From assembly GCF_012641395.1 (NCBI RefSeq), contig NZ_JABAIH010000010.1, positions 124,001 to 188,000 of the forward strand: a stretch of 64,000 nt of DNA. Direction: 5' to 3'. This stretch comes from Rhizobium sp. P32RR-XVIII. Lineage in GTDB: Bacteria; Pseudomonadota; Alphaproteobacteria; Rhizobiales; Rhizobiaceae. The notes under the pieces were generated by a model, which worked only from the letters and a program-made list of their open reading frames with translations, ran no database searches and was not told the origin of the DNA. This document shows positions 17,464 to 26,462 of the stretch, one piece after another. The first letter of the stretch is position 1. The number at the start of each line of letters is the position of its first letter. Made by a program: the position numbers and the translations under genes.

Positions 17464-17895
17464 ATGTCATTTTACACTTGCTTACTGATCATGGCTGGAG
17501 GCGCCTTGGGCACTCTGGCGCGTTATCTTGTGTCCGTTCTCGCGGCGCCCATCAGCGGCGATCTTCCTTGGGGCACGATCATCATCAATATCAGCGGGTC
17601 CTTCATCATCGGCCTGTTCGGAACGCTGACGCTCACCCACGGGCGCTTTCCCGCTTCGGAAAACCTCCGGCTCTTCGTGATGATCGGCCTCTGCGGCGGC
17701 TATACGACCTTCTCTTCCTTCAGCTTGCAGACGCTGGATCTGCTGCGCTCCGGAGCCGTGACGCGGGCGGCGGTCAATATCGCGGCTTCGGTGGTGCTCT
17801 GCATCGCAGCGGTCTCGGCGGGCCATCTGATCGCCTCCTATTTCAACGGCCGTGCGCCGCAGGTGGCACAGTTGCCGATCGCGGAAGAAGCGTGA
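17464..17895 (+). CDS. crcB: Fluoride ion channel CrcB/Fluc
   Basis: The 143-residue protein has four transmembrane helices and acts as a dual-topology dimeric fluoride exporter. GGALGTLARYL, the WGTIIINISGSFIIGLFGT helix with the conserved Asn, and GLCGGYTTFSSFS (phenylalanine-box and sodium-site region) are diagnostic. AGAGAGGCGTGC stands before the ATG. Expression is controlled by the upstream fluoride riboswitch, independent of the urease genes before it. Confidence 0.96.
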   Translation: MSFYTCLLIMAGGALGTLARYLVSVLAAPISGDLPWGTIIINISGSFIIGLFGTLTLTHGRFPASENLRLFVMIGLCGGYTTFSSFSLQTLDLLRSGAVTRAAVNIAASVVLCIAAVSAGHLIASYFNGRAPQVAQLPIAEEA

Positions 17896-17916
17896 CGGTG
17901 AAAAGTCTCCAATAAA

Positions 17917-17943
17917 AAAGCCGGGCTTGGCGCCCGGCTTTCT
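17917..17943. terminator. Bidirectional terminator between crcB and the RND pump
   Basis: AAAAAGCCGGGC-TTGGC-GCCCGGCTTTCT is a GC hairpin with A-rich and T-rich flanks. It can serve crcB (plus) and the convergent RND gene (minus). Confidence 0.85.
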
Positions 17944-17961
17944 GTCTCGCTATTTGAGAAA

Positions 17962-20900
17962 TCACTCTGCCGCGAACGGCGGCAGGCGCAGCACGTTCTT
18001 CGCGTTGGCGTTGGCGACCTTGCGCTTGCCTTCCGGATTCTCAATCGCCTCCATCCGCTCGTTGAGAGAGCCGACGGCGTCGGTCAGCTCCTCGCGGGAC
18101 ATCGCCAGCTCCTCCTGATCCTTCTTTCCGACCAGGCGGCCGAAGAGCCAGCGGAGCAGGCGTGAGAGATCGTCCATGATCAGGAAGAAGGAGGGGACGA
18201 CGACCAGCGACAGCACGGTCGAGACGATGATGCCGCCGATCACTGCGATTGCCATCGGCGCGCGGAACGAGCCGCCTTCGCCGACGCCGAGTGCCGACGG
18301 CAACATGCCGGCCGACATGGCGATCGAGGTCATGATGATCGGCTGGGCGCGTTTGCGGCCCGCTTCGACCATCGCCTCCACACGTTCCATGCCGCGATGG
18401 CGCATCTCGATGGCGAAGTCGACGAGCAGGATCGCGTTCTTCGTCACAATGCCCATCAGCATCAGGATACCGATCATGACGGGCATCGACAGCGGATTGT
18501 TGGTGATGAGCAAACCCACTGCCACGCCGCCGATTGCAAGCGGCAGGGAGAACAGAATGGTGAACGGCTGGATCACATCCTTGAAGAGCAGGATCAAGAC
18601 CGCCAGAACCAGCATCAGGCCCATCAGCATCGCGTTGCCGAAGCTCTGCTGCATTTCCTTCTGGACCTTCGCGTCGCCGCTTTCGACAAGTTGCACCGTC
18701 GACGGGATCTTGGTGTCCTTGACGATCTGCAGGAAGCGAGCCGATGCCGTATCGAGCGCCACGCCCTGCGGCAAGTCGGAGCCGATCGAAACGACGCGGT
18801 AACGGTTGTTGCGCTTGATGGAGCTCACGCCTTCCGAATAGTCGATATCAGCCACGGTCGCGAGCGGAACGGTCGCGCCGCTCGCCGTCTTGATTTTCAG
18901 CGCGCGGATGGCGGCGAGGTCACGCCGCATATCGAGTGCGGCCTGAACGCGGATCGGGATTTGGCGATCGTCGAGATTGATCTTCGCCAGCGCCGCGTCG
19001 ATGTCACCGATGGTCGCCACGCGGATCGTCTCGGAAATCTGCTGCGGCGTAATGCCGAGGCGGGCCGCCTGGTCCTTGCGCGGACGAACCTGCAGTTCCG
19101 GACGGGGCAGGGCGCCGTCCGCGCTGACATTTGCCAGCAGCGGTTCGGCACGCAGCTTCGATTCCAGAAGTCCGACCGCTTCGTTCAGGTCCTTTTCGCT
19201 CTTGGAGAGGAAGTTGAAGGAAAGGTCGCGTTCGCCGCGGTCGTTGAGCTTCAGGATTCGGACGTCCGGAATGTCCTTCACCTTCGCGAAGACTTCCTTT
19301 TCAATATCCCACTGCGGACGCATGCGGCCGTGAACCTCGACCTTCGGCAGATAAGGCCCGATGATCGGCATCGCGCCGAAGAAGTCGTTCACGAGCTTCT
19401 TCGACAGCCGCTGATCGAGCTTGTGCAGCGTCAGCGTCACCGTCGCGCGGCGAAGCTCAAGGTCGCCCTTTGGCGATGCACCACCGAGCACGAAGACGCT
19501 TTCGACGCCGTCGATATCCTTCACGTCCTTGTAGATCGTGTTCGTCGTCGCTGCGGTGTCGTCTAGCGTCGCATTCGGCGGCAGCTCGACGGAGAGCACG
19601 ATACGTGATGCGTCTTCCGGCGGCAGGAAGCTGCCGGGCACCTGAGCCAGCAACATGACAGAGCCGACCAGGAAGGCGATCGCCGCGATCAGCGTCGCAT
19701 AGCGTGTCCACCAGCGGCGGGTGGTGGCGCGCACGAGCCGCGTGTAGCCGCGGAAGAACAGCCCGTCATTGTCGTGATGGTCGTCCTTGCCGTCTTGGGC
19801 GCGCATCAGGTATGCGGCCATCATCGGCGTGATGAGACGTGCCACCATCAGCGAGAAGAAGACCGAGAAGGCAACCGTCAGGCCGAACTGAATGAAGTAC
19901 TGGCCAGGGATGCCGGGCATGAAGGAGACCGGCACGAACACGGCAATGATCGTGAAGGTCGTGGCGATGACGGCGAGGCCGATTTCGTCAGCGGCCTCGA
20001 TGGCTGCGCGATACGGCGTTTTGCCCATCTTGATATGGCGGGCAATATTCTCGATTTCGACGATCGCATCGTCGACGAGAATACCGGTCGCGAGTGTCAG
20101 GGCGAGGAAACTGACGAGGTTCAGCGAGAAGCCCATCAGGTCCATGATCCAGAACGTCGGGATCGCGGATAGGGGCAGCGCGATCGCCGAGATCAGCGTT
20201 GCGCGCCAGTTCCGAAGGAACAGGAAGACGACGACGATTGCGAGCAGCGAGCCCTCGATCAGTGTGTCGAGCGCGGCCTCGTAGTTGCCGTAGGTGAAGT
20301 AGACGGAATCGCTGATCAGTTCGATGCCGACATTCGGGTTTTCTGCACGCACCTTGTCGAGGCTCTTTGCCACGGTTTCGGCAACGCTGACTTCGCTGGC
20401 GCCCTTGGCGCGGAAGACGCCGAAGGTGACGACGGGCGTATCATCGAAATTCGAGAAGGACTTCGGCTCCTGATAGGTATCCTTGATGGCGCCTAGTTCG
20501 GAGACCTTCACGAAACGGCCGTTCGGCAGGGCAATCGTCGTATTGGCGAGTTCTGCGACATCGCGCGCATCGCCGAGAACACGGATCGCCTGCTCGCTGC
20601 CCGCGACCTGGCCTCGGCCGGAGCCGAGGTCGACGTTCGTGCTGCGCAGCTGCTCGTTCACGCTGGCGGCGGTGATGCCGTAAGCGTTCAACTTGTCCGG
20701 ATTGAGTTCGATGCGCACCTCGCGATCGGCGCCGCCATAACGGTCCACACGGCCGATGCCGGCCTGGCCCTGCAAGGAGCGCTTGATCGTGTCGTCAACG
20801 AACCAGGAAAGCTCTTCGAGCGTCATGTCCGGCGATGAAACGGCAAAGGTCTGGATTGCCTGCCCTTCGACGTCGATCTTGGCGACAATCGGTTCTTCCA

Positions 20901-21267
20901 CATTGGCCGGGAGATCGCTGCGAATGCGATCGATCGCGTCCTTGGTGTCCTGCACCGCCTGCTCGGTCGGTACCTCCATGCGGAACATGACGACCGTTTG
21001 CGACTGGCCATCCGTCACGGTGGACTGGATTTCGTCGATGCCGTTGATGCTGGCGACCGCGTCTTCGATTTCCTTCGTCACCTGCATTTCGAGTTCGGCA
21101 GGCGAAGCGCCGCTCTGCGTGACGGTGATCGAGACAAGCGGAACGTCAATATTCGGGAAACGCGTGATCGGCAGCCTGTTGAAGGATTGGATACCGACAA
21201 AAAGCAGCAGGGCGAAAAGCAGCAGCGGTGCTACGGGATTTCGGATGGACCAGGCTGAAAAGTTCAT
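17962..21267 (-). CDS. RND-type multidrug efflux permease (AcrB/MexF-like)
   Basis: The 1101-residue inner-membrane pump has the RND start MNFSAWSIRNPVAPLLLFAL and the porter-domain signature ITVTQSGASPAELEMQVTKE. The TM4 proton relay lies in LALTLATGILVDDAIVEIEN (tandem Asp), and GILMLMGIVTKNAILLVDFA matches TM10. A charged 60-residue cytoplasmic tail after the last helix makes it slightly longer than AcrB. It is co-transcribed with its adaptor, 11 bases upstream. No outer-membrane channel gene is adjacent. Substrates cannot be predicted. Confidence 0.93.
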   Translation of the reverse strand: MNFSAWSIRNPVAPLLLFALLLFVGIQSFNRLPITRFPNIDVPLVSITVTQSGASPAELEMQVTKEIEDAVASINGIDEIQSTVTDGQSQTVVMFRMEVPTEQAVQDTKDAIDRIRSDLPANVEEPIVAKIDVEGQAIQTFAVSSPDMTLEELSWFVDDTIKRSLQGQAGIGRVDRYGGADREVRIELNPDKLNAYGITAASVNEQLRSTNVDLGSGRGQVAGSEQAIRVLGDARDVAELANTTIALPNGRFVKVSELGAIKDTYQEPKSFSNFDDTPVVTFGVFRAKGASEVSVAETVAKSLDKVRAENPNVGIELISDSVYFTYGNYEAALDTLIEGSLLAIVVVFLFLRNWRATLISAIALPLSAIPTFWIMDLMGFSLNLVSFLALTLATGILVDDAIVEIENIARHIKMGKTPYRAAIEAADEIGLAVIATTFTIIAVFVPVSFMPGIPGQYFIQFGLTVAFSVFFSLMVARLITPMMAAYLMRAQDGKDDHHDNDGLFFRGYTRLVRATTRRWWTRYATLIAAIAFLVGSVMLLAQVPGSFLPPEDASRIVLSVELPPNATLDDTAATTNTIYKDVKDIDGVESVFVLGGASPKGDLELRRATVTLTLHKLDQRLSKKLVNDFFGAMPIIGPYLPKVEVHGRMRPQWDIEKEVFAKVKDIPDVRILKLNDRGERDLSFNFLSKSEKDLNEAVGLLESKLRAEPLLANVSADGALPRPELQVRPRKDQAARLGITPQQISETIRVATIGDIDAALAKINLDDRQIPIRVQAALDMRRDLAAIRALKIKTASGATVPLATVADIDYSEGVSSIKRNNRYRVVSIGSDLPQGVALDTASARFLQIVKDTKIPSTVQLVESGDAKVQKEMQQSFGNAMLMGLMLVLAVLILLFKDVIQPFTILFSLPLAIGGVAVGLLITNNPLSMPVMIGILMLMGIVTKNAILLVDFAIEMRHRGMERVEAMVEAGRKRAQPIIMTSIAMSAGMLPSALGVGEGGSFRAPMAIAVIGGIIVSTVLSLVVVPSFFLIMDDLSRLLRWLFGRLVGKKDQEELAMSREELTDAVGSLNERMEAIENPEGKRKVANANAKNVLRLPPFAAE

Positions 21268-21278
21268 CGGGCCTTCTC

Positions 21279-22469
21279 TCAGTTGGAAGCAGCAGCAGGC
21301 TGTTCGCGCACGGGTGTAATGCGGTCGCCGTCCCGAACGTAGGCGCCAGCCTTGGCAACGACTTCATCGCCCTCCTTGAGGCCTTTGAGGATCTCAACGT
21401 AAGCGCCGTCCTGAATGCCGGTTTCCACTTCGGCGAATTTTACGACCCCCTCTTCGACTTTGCGGGCGGACGAGCCTTCGCTGCTGGTCAGGACCGCCGA
21501 AAGCGGCAGAGCCACGTTCTGCGTCGACTTCACGACGATATCCGCGCTGCCATACATGCCCGCCCGCGCCTTGCTATCATCATCGATCAGAATGTGGACA
21601 AGGCCAAGGCGTGTGGTCGGATCGACCGTCGGGGAAACGAGGCGGACGGAACCGGAGAGCTTGTCGCGGCTGCCCGCAAGCGAGATGGTCGCTTTCTGGC
21701 CTGCCTGGATCTTGATGATATCGCTCTCGCCGACTTCGGCAACCAGTTCGATATCGTTGTCACGGATGATGGTGAAGAGCGGGTCGTCCGAGGCCAGCGC
21801 AATCGCGCCAACCCTGGCATTCTTTGCCGAAACCGTCCCCGCGACAGCCGTTTTCACATCGGTGCGGGCAAGCTTGAGATCGGTATCGGCGATCTGGCTG
21901 TCAACGACCTTCAGGTCTGCCACGGCAACCATGATTGCCTGCTCGGCCGAGCTGACGCGGGCGTTTGCGGAAACGGCTGCTGCAACCGCCTGCTCAACCT
22001 GGGCGGTGGACACGGTACCCTTCTTGCCCATTTCCTGCGCACGGGCCTGCTGTTGGCGGGCTTGCTCGGCATTCGCCTTTGTTTCGATCAGTTGCGCCCG
22101 CAACTGGGCGAGCGTCGCTTCGCCCTTCGCCTTCGTTGCCAGCATCTGGCTCTTCTGCAAGAGCAGCGCATCGTCGTTCAGCGTCGCAAGTGTGCTGCCG
22201 GCTTCAACCTTGTCGCCCACGTCGGCGTTCAGCGCACGGATCGAAAGTCCATCGACCTGAGGCTGGAGATACACTTCCTCGACAGGCTTCACAGTGCCGG
22301 TCGCGACGACGCGATCGACGAGCGTCCGCGTCTTGGCCGTGGTTACGACGATCGCGGGGAGGTTCTGGCGCGGCTTCGTGGTTGCCGTTTCCTGCGCAAA
22401 AGCAGGAGCTGCCGCGAAAGCGGCGATAAGTAGGGCGAAGGCGCGTGTTTTGGTTCGCATGCGTGCCAT
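21279..22469 (-). CDS. RND efflux periplasmic adaptor (membrane fusion protein)
   Basis: The 396-residue protein has a signal peptide ending near PAFAQ, then the barrel-sandwich hybrid half-motif VEEVYLQPQVDGLSIRAL, a long Ala/Gln/Lys-rich alpha-hairpin (about residues 85-185), and the second lipoyl half with GTVSAKNARVG. The beta-barrel contains VRLVSPTVDPTTRLGLVHI. I use the ATG at 22469; a TTG at 22484 and an ATG at 22460 are alternatives. It links the pump at 17962-21267 to an outer-membrane factor encoded elsewhere. Confidence 0.9.
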   Translation of the reverse strand: MARMRTKTRAFALLIAAFAAAPAFAQETATTKPRQNLPAIVVTTAKTRTLVDRVVATGTVKPVEEVYLQPQVDGLSIRALNADVGDKVEAGSTLATLNDDALLLQKSQMLATKAKGEATLAQLRAQLIETKANAEQARQQQARAQEMGKKGTVSTAQVEQAVAAAVSANARVSSAEQAIMVAVADLKVVDSQIADTDLKLARTDVKTAVAGTVSAKNARVGAIALASDDPLFTIIRDNDIELVAEVGESDIIKIQAGQKATISLAGSRDKLSGSVRLVSPTVDPTTRLGLVHILIDDDSKARAGMYGSADIVVKSTQNVALPLSAVLTSSEGSSARKVEEGVVKFAEVETGIQDGAYVEILKGLKEGDEVVAKAGAYVRDGDRITPVREQPAAASN

Positions 22470-22825
22470 TGGGTCGTCGTCCAATCATAAACATAGTCAG
22501 CCGAAATCGCGCGTTGTCCCTCAGCTCGCGAAAAGGCCATTTCAACTCTGTGTTCTCAGAGGTACTCCCGCTTCGGTTGCCGTCGCTCTCACACCCTCAC
22601 GTACGGCAAACCCGGCTCGTACGTGGTATCGATTTGCTTGACGCGCAAGACCGGCAGAAAATAATTCCCCACAAGAGAGCATTAATTACCATTTGCGTCC
22701 AAATCAATCGGCGAGTGGTTATGTATTCATTCCGATGATTGATTGCCGCATAGTATTATGACGTCGCAGCCTCCGCCGATGCGACATCGCTTGCGAAATT
22801 TTTTCAATCGCCGCCAAAAAAGCGA
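22470..22825. other. Intergenic region upstream of the RND operon
   Basis: About 350 bases with no supportable gene. Most is the leader and promoter of the adaptor gene. It contains a conspicuous hairpin at 22598-22625 (CACGTACG ... CGTACGTG). On the minus strand this is followed by GAGGGTGTGAGAGCGACGG, which resembles the 3' tail of a bacterial group II intron; no maturase is present. No TetR or MarR regulator gene is adjacent. Confidence 0.4.
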
Positions 22826-22852
22826 AAACGCGCGGACTTCGCCGCGCGTTTC
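22826..22852 (-). terminator. Terminator of the ABC transporter operon
   Basis: AAACGCGCGG-ACTTC-GCCGCGCGTTT forms a strong hairpin 20 bases after the stop of the minus-strand receptor gene. On the minus strand it is followed by TCGCTTTTTTGG, a usable U-tract. Confidence 0.85.
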
Positions 22853-22872
22853 GTGTTTGGTTGGACGGCCAC

Positions 22873-23844
22873 TTATTTTGCGGCAGCGTCCGTAACGTCG
22901 TGTGTCCAGGCGCCTGACGGCTCCTTGTTGATGATCTTCTGGTCGAGAAGAGCCTTAGCGGTGCGATCGTAAAGCGTGGTGTCGAGCGTGCCCGTACCGT
23001 CGCCGATCAATTTGGCGACTTCGCCCATCATGCGCTTCTGATGGTTCTCGTCCTGCCCGCCGTTATCCACGACGATCTCGGCTGCTTCATCCGGGTTGTC
23101 GACCGCGTATTTCCAGCCCTTCATCGATGCCTTGACGAACTTGACCATCTTTTCCTTGAAGGCGGGATCCTTGAGCTTGCTTTCCATCGCATAGAGGCCG
23201 TCCTCGAGAAGATCGTTGCCCATCGCGGTATAGTTGAAGACGAGCAGGTCTTCCGGCTTGAAGCCGGCATCGATCGCCTGCCAGTATTCATTGTAGGTCA
23301 TGACCGAGATGCAGTCTGCCTGCTTCTGCAGGAGCGGCTGAACGTCGAAGCTCTGCTTCAGAACGGTAACGCCATCCGGACCGCCTTCAGTCTTGAGGCC
23401 AAGCTTGTTCATCCAGGCGAAAAACGGATACTCGTTGCCGAAGAACCAAACGCCAAGCGTGTGACCCTTGAAATCGGCTTCGGTCTTGATCGGGCCGTCC
23501 TTGCGGCAGATCATCTCCATGCCCGACTTCTGGAAAGGCTGGGCGATGTTGACCAGCGGAACGCCCTTTTCGCGGGCCACGAGCGCGCCGCCCATCCAGT
23601 CGACGATCATGTCGGCGCCGCCGCCGGCGATGACCTGCTCAGGCGCGATATCCGGGCCGCCCGGCTTGATGGTGACGTCGAGGCCCGCCTCTTCGTAGTA
23701 GCCCTTTTCCTTGGCGACGTAATAGCCGGCGAACTGGCTCTGCGTGACCCATTTCAGCTGCAGCGTTACCTTGTCGGCAGCCATCGCCTGGGCTGCCGCG
23801 AGCGACATCGCGCTCGCCATCATCGCAATAATCAGTTTTTTCAT
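22873..23844 (-). CDS. NMT1/ThiY-like ABC substrate-binding protein, probable pyrimidine-type ligand
   Basis: The 323-residue periplasmic receptor has signal peptide MKKLIIAMMASAMSLAAAQA. It shows the NMT1 fold signature LKWVTQSQFAGYYVAKEKGY and the ligand-region GGADMIVDWMGGALVAREKG. The family binds thiamine precursors, nitrate/sulfonate relatives and pyrimidines. Because the operon lies beside dihydropyrimidinase and dihydropyrimidine dehydrogenase genes, a pyrimidine or hydantoin-type ligand is the best inference. It is the last gene of a minus-strand ABC operon. Confidence 0.82.
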   Translation of the reverse strand: MKKLIIAMMASAMSLAAAQAMAADKVTLQLKWVTQSQFAGYYVAKEKGYYEEAGLDVTIKPGGPDIAPEQVIAGGGADMIVDWMGGALVAREKGVPLVNIAQPFQKSGMEMICRKDGPIKTEADFKGHTLGVWFFGNEYPFFAWMNKLGLKTEGGPDGVTVLKQSFDVQPLLQKQADCISVMTYNEYWQAIDAGFKPEDLLVFNYTAMGNDLLEDGLYAMESKLKDPAFKEKMVKFVKASMKGWKYAVDNPDEAAEIVVDNGGQDENHQKRMMGEVAKLIGDGTGTLDTTLYDRTAKALLDQKIINKEPSGAWTHDVTDAAAK

Positions 23845-23901
23845 TTTCTTTTTTCCCTCTGAAGTTATGCCCCAATCCCATTTGCGGGAACAAAGCGACG
23901 C

Positions 23902-25029
23902 CTAGCCACCACGGATAGACGGATGCCAGAACGTCACCGCCCTTTCGGCGAGGGCGACGACCCCATAGAAGAGCGAGCCTGCCAGCGCCGCAACGGCGAT
24001 TTCGGCCCAGACCATATCGACGTTCATGCGGCCGATTTCGGTGGAGATGCGAAAGCCCATGCCGACGATCGGTGTTCCGAAGAATTCGGCAACGATGGCA
24101 CCAATCAGCGCCAGCGTCGAGTTGATCTTCAGCGCATTGAAAATGAAAGGCATGGCGGCGGGAAGCCGGAGCTTCAACAGCGTCTGCCAGTAGTTCGACG
24201 CGTAGGTGCGCATCAGGTCGCGCTCCATGTTGCCGGATGCGGCCAGTCCGGCGACGGTGTTCACCAGCATGGGGAAGAAGGTCATGATGATGACGACGGC
24301 GGCCTTCGACGGCCAGTCGAAGCCGAACCACATGACCATGATCGGAGCGACCCCGATGATCGGCAGCGCCGAAACCATGTTGCCGATCGGCAGCAAGCCG
24401 CGGCGGAGGAACGCCACCCGATCGGCAAGGATGGCGACAGCAAAGCCGGCGGCGCAACCGATGACATAGCCGATCAGCACCGCCTTGAAGATCGTCTGCC
24501 GCACGTCGTCGAACAGGATCGGCAGCGAACCGGCGATCCTGGCGCCGATCGCACTCGGCGGCGGAAGGAGCACGAAAGGAATGCCGAAGCCGCGGGTCGC
24601 CGCTTCCCACAGGATCAGGATCCAGGCGCCAAAGATCGCCGGGATCAGCAGCCGCAGGAACGAGCTTCCGAGCTTCGAGATGGGTTTCAACGCGGAGAGC
24701 ACTGCGACGCAGCGCCAGGCGAGCAACCAGCAGGCGGCGATCAGGAAGAAGAAGGATTTGGTCGCCATGCCCTCGTTGCCGCCAATGCCGGAAAGCAGCA
24801 TCCATGCGGCCGCGTGCGTGCCGATCAGTAGCGCCATCGCGGAAGAGGCCGGCGGCAGCGGCACGATGGACATGAGCGCGGATCCGGCGACCACGGCAAT
24901 GATCAACGTCACCGTTCCGTCGGTGAAGGGGTGGGCAGCGCCCTCGTTGAGAAGCGGCAGCGATATCACGGCCGCGATGCATAGAAGGAGCGCAATCAAA
25001 GCCTGCCACGAGATGCCCGGAAATTTCAT
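23902..25029 (-). CDS. ABC transporter permease (SsuC/TauC type) with N-terminal extension
   Basis: The 375-residue permease has an N-terminal region of about four extra hydrophobic segments (residues 8-120). The BPD_transp_1 domain follows, including the EAA loop MRTYASNYWQTLLKLRLPAAMPFIFNA, cut here to its centre LLKLRLPAAMPFIF. Its start overlaps the stop of the upstream permease by four bases. It forms a heterodimeric channel with the 25026-25910 product. Confidence 0.85.
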   Translation of the reverse strand: MKFPGISWQALIALLLCIAAVISLPLLNEGAAHPFTDGTVTLIIAVVAGSALMSIVPLPPASSAMALLIGTHAAAWMLLSGIGGNEGMATKSFFFLIAACWLLAWRCVAVLSALKPISKLGSSFLRLLIPAIFGAWILILWEAATRGFGIPFVLLPPPSAIGARIAGSLPILFDDVRQTIFKAVLIGYVIGCAAGFAVAILADRVAFLRRGLLPIGNMVSALPIIGVAPIMVMWFGFDWPSKAAVVIIMTFFPMLVNTVAGLAASGNMERDLMRTYASNYWQTLLKLRLPAAMPFIFNALKINSTLALIGAIVAEFFGTPIVGMGFRISTEIGRMNVDMVWAEIAVAALAGSLFYGVVALAERAVTFWHPSIRGG

Positions 25030-25910
25030 GCCGGCCTCCCGCCCATGGCGCGATCGACGATTTTCGCCACCAGACCGACGATCGCAACGAGCATGGCCGC
25101 CAACACCGAGCCTGCGACAAGGGCCGCCCAGATATCGATCGTCTGGCTATAATAGGAACCCGCTAGCAGCTTAGAGCCGATACCGGCAACGGCGCCCGTC
25201 GGAAGCTCGCCAACGATGGCGCCGACGAGACTTGCGGCAATCGCCACCTTCATCGAGGTGAAGAGAAAGGGGATGGAGGCCGGGACGCGCAGCTTCCAGA
25301 ATGTCTGCGCCGGCGTGGCATTATAGGTGCGCATCAGGTCGAGGTGCATGATTTCCGGCGAGCGCAGGCCCTTCACCATGCCGACGGCGACGGGGAAGAA
25401 GGAGAGATAGGTCGAGATCAGCGCCTTCGGGATCAGGCCAGTAATGTTGATCGCCCCGAGCACGACGATGACCATCGGCGCGATCGCCAGGATCGGCACC
25501 GTTTGCGAGGCGATGATCCACGGCATCAGGCTACGGTCGAGCGCCTTGATATGCACGATGCCGACGGCGATCAGGATGCCGAGTAGCGTGCCGAAGGCGA
25601 AGCCGAGGACCGTCGAGGACAGGGTGACGCCAGCATGATAGACGAGGCTGCGATTGCTCGAGAGTTTGCGCAGGAAGGTGTTCTCGAAAAAGTTGCTCGC
25701 CACCTGGTGCGGCGCCGGCAGGACCGGTTTCGGCTGTGACAGCGTCTTGCCGATAAATTCCATCGTGGTCGGGGTGATGTTGTTGCGGGTATCCATGTCC
25801 CGCTGGAAGGGCGCATTCAGGAGAACAGCCGCGACATACCAGACGGCGATCAGTGCCACGAGGATGGTGAGGACGGGGACGATCTTGTCCTTGAGGGTGT
25901 CGGGTTTCAT
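25026..25910 (-). CDS. ABC transporter permease (SsuC/TauC type)
   Basis: The 294-residue inner-membrane permease has a single N-terminal helix, a periplasmic stretch, then the BPD_transp_1 domain. Its EAA loop is FWKLRVPASIPFLFTSMKVA. SQTVPILAIAPMVIVVLG is characteristic of the nitrate/sulfonate/taurine-type family. It overlaps both neighbours by 4 bases, including the DUF559 gene upstream, so it depends on coupling through that small gene. Confidence 0.87.
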   Translation of the reverse strand: MKPDTLKDKIVPVLTILVALIAVWYVAAVLLNAPFQRDMDTRNNITPTTMEFIGKTLSQPKPVLPAPHQVASNFFENTFLRKLSSNRSLVYHAGVTLSSTVLGFAFGTLLGILIAVGIVHIKALDRSLMPWIIASQTVPILAIAPMVIVVLGAINITGLIPKALISTYLSFFPVAVGMVKGLRSPEIMHLDLMRTYNATPAQTFWKLRVPASIPFLFTSMKVAIAASLVGAIVGELPTGAVAGIGSKLLAGSYYSQTIDIWAALVAGSVLAAMLVAIVGLVAKIVDRAMGGRPA

Positions 25911-26287
25911 GCCGCTTGCTCCTTCAAAAATGGAGCGGCGTACTTTTGTATTTCGAGGAATACGTAGTCAGGCCCATCAAGCACTTGGGCATTGTCGAAA
26001 CGGAGCACGTTGAAGCCTTCGTTCTTCATGAATGTATCGCGACGAATGTCGTGGCTGCGACCGGCTTCGGTCTCATGGCTATCGCCGTCGACTTCGATGA
26101 CAAGGCGTGCCGACAGCCAGGCAAAATCGGCGATGTATGGGCCAATTGGGGTTTCACGCCTGAACCGGGCGCCAAAAGGGCGTAAATCGCGCAACATGTC
26201 CCACATCGCGGCTTCGGCCTTGGTCAATTCTCTGCGAAGGCGTTTTGCTCTTTCGCGGGTTTTGGAGGGGATGTTCGAGTGGGGCAT
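25907..26287 (-). CDS. DUF559 (Vsr-like endonuclease-fold) protein inserted in the ABC operon
   Basis: The 126-residue protein has the DUF559 pattern: ARRLRRELTKAEAAMWDMLR-type N-terminus, FRRETPIGPYIADFAWLSARL, VIEVDGDSH and VLRFDNAQVL. The family adopts a very-short-patch-repair-like nuclease fold, with acidic residues in ADF and EVDG as likely catalytic positions. Activity is unproven. It overlaps the permease start by 4 bases although it has no transport role. It sits next to inverted GC-rich palindromes, as does a second DUF559 gene at 29224-29658. Confidence 0.85.
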   Translation of the reverse strand: MPHSNIPSKTRERAKRLRRELTKAEAAMWDMLRDLRPFGARFRRETPIGPYIADFAWLSARLVIEVDGDSHETEAGRSHDIRRDTFMKNEGFNVLRFDNAQVLDGPDYVFLEIQKYAAPFLKEQAA

Positions 26288-26318
26288 TCAGAGGCCTTCC
26301 CTTTTGCTTGGGGCGAAA

Positions 26319-26356
26319 AACCCCTCCCCACCCCCTCCCCACAAGGGGGAGGGGCA
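26319..26356. repeat. Left arm of a 38-base inverted repeat (CCCCTCCCC/ACAAGGGGGAGGGG type)
   Basis: This arm is AACCCCTCCCCACCCCCTCCCC followed by ACAAGGGGGAGGGGCA. Its reverse complement recurs at 26410-26447 with about two mismatches. Each arm is itself internally palindromic. Confidence 0.8.
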
Positions 26357-26409
26357 GGTCTGCCGCACCCTCGAAGCCTGCCGTTGAACGAGAAGGGGTG
26401 TCGCTAGTT

Positions 26410-26447
26410 TGCCCCTCCCCCTTGTGGGGAGGGGTTGGGGAGGGGTC
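26410..26447. repeat. Right arm of the 38-base inverted repeat
   Basis: TGCCCCTCCCCCTTGTGGGG then AGGGGTTGGGGAGGGGTC is the inverted copy of 26319-26356. The arms flank about 53 bases between the DUF559 gene and the ATPase gene. Confidence 0.8.
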
Positions 26448-26462
26448 TTTGCTCCGAGCGGC

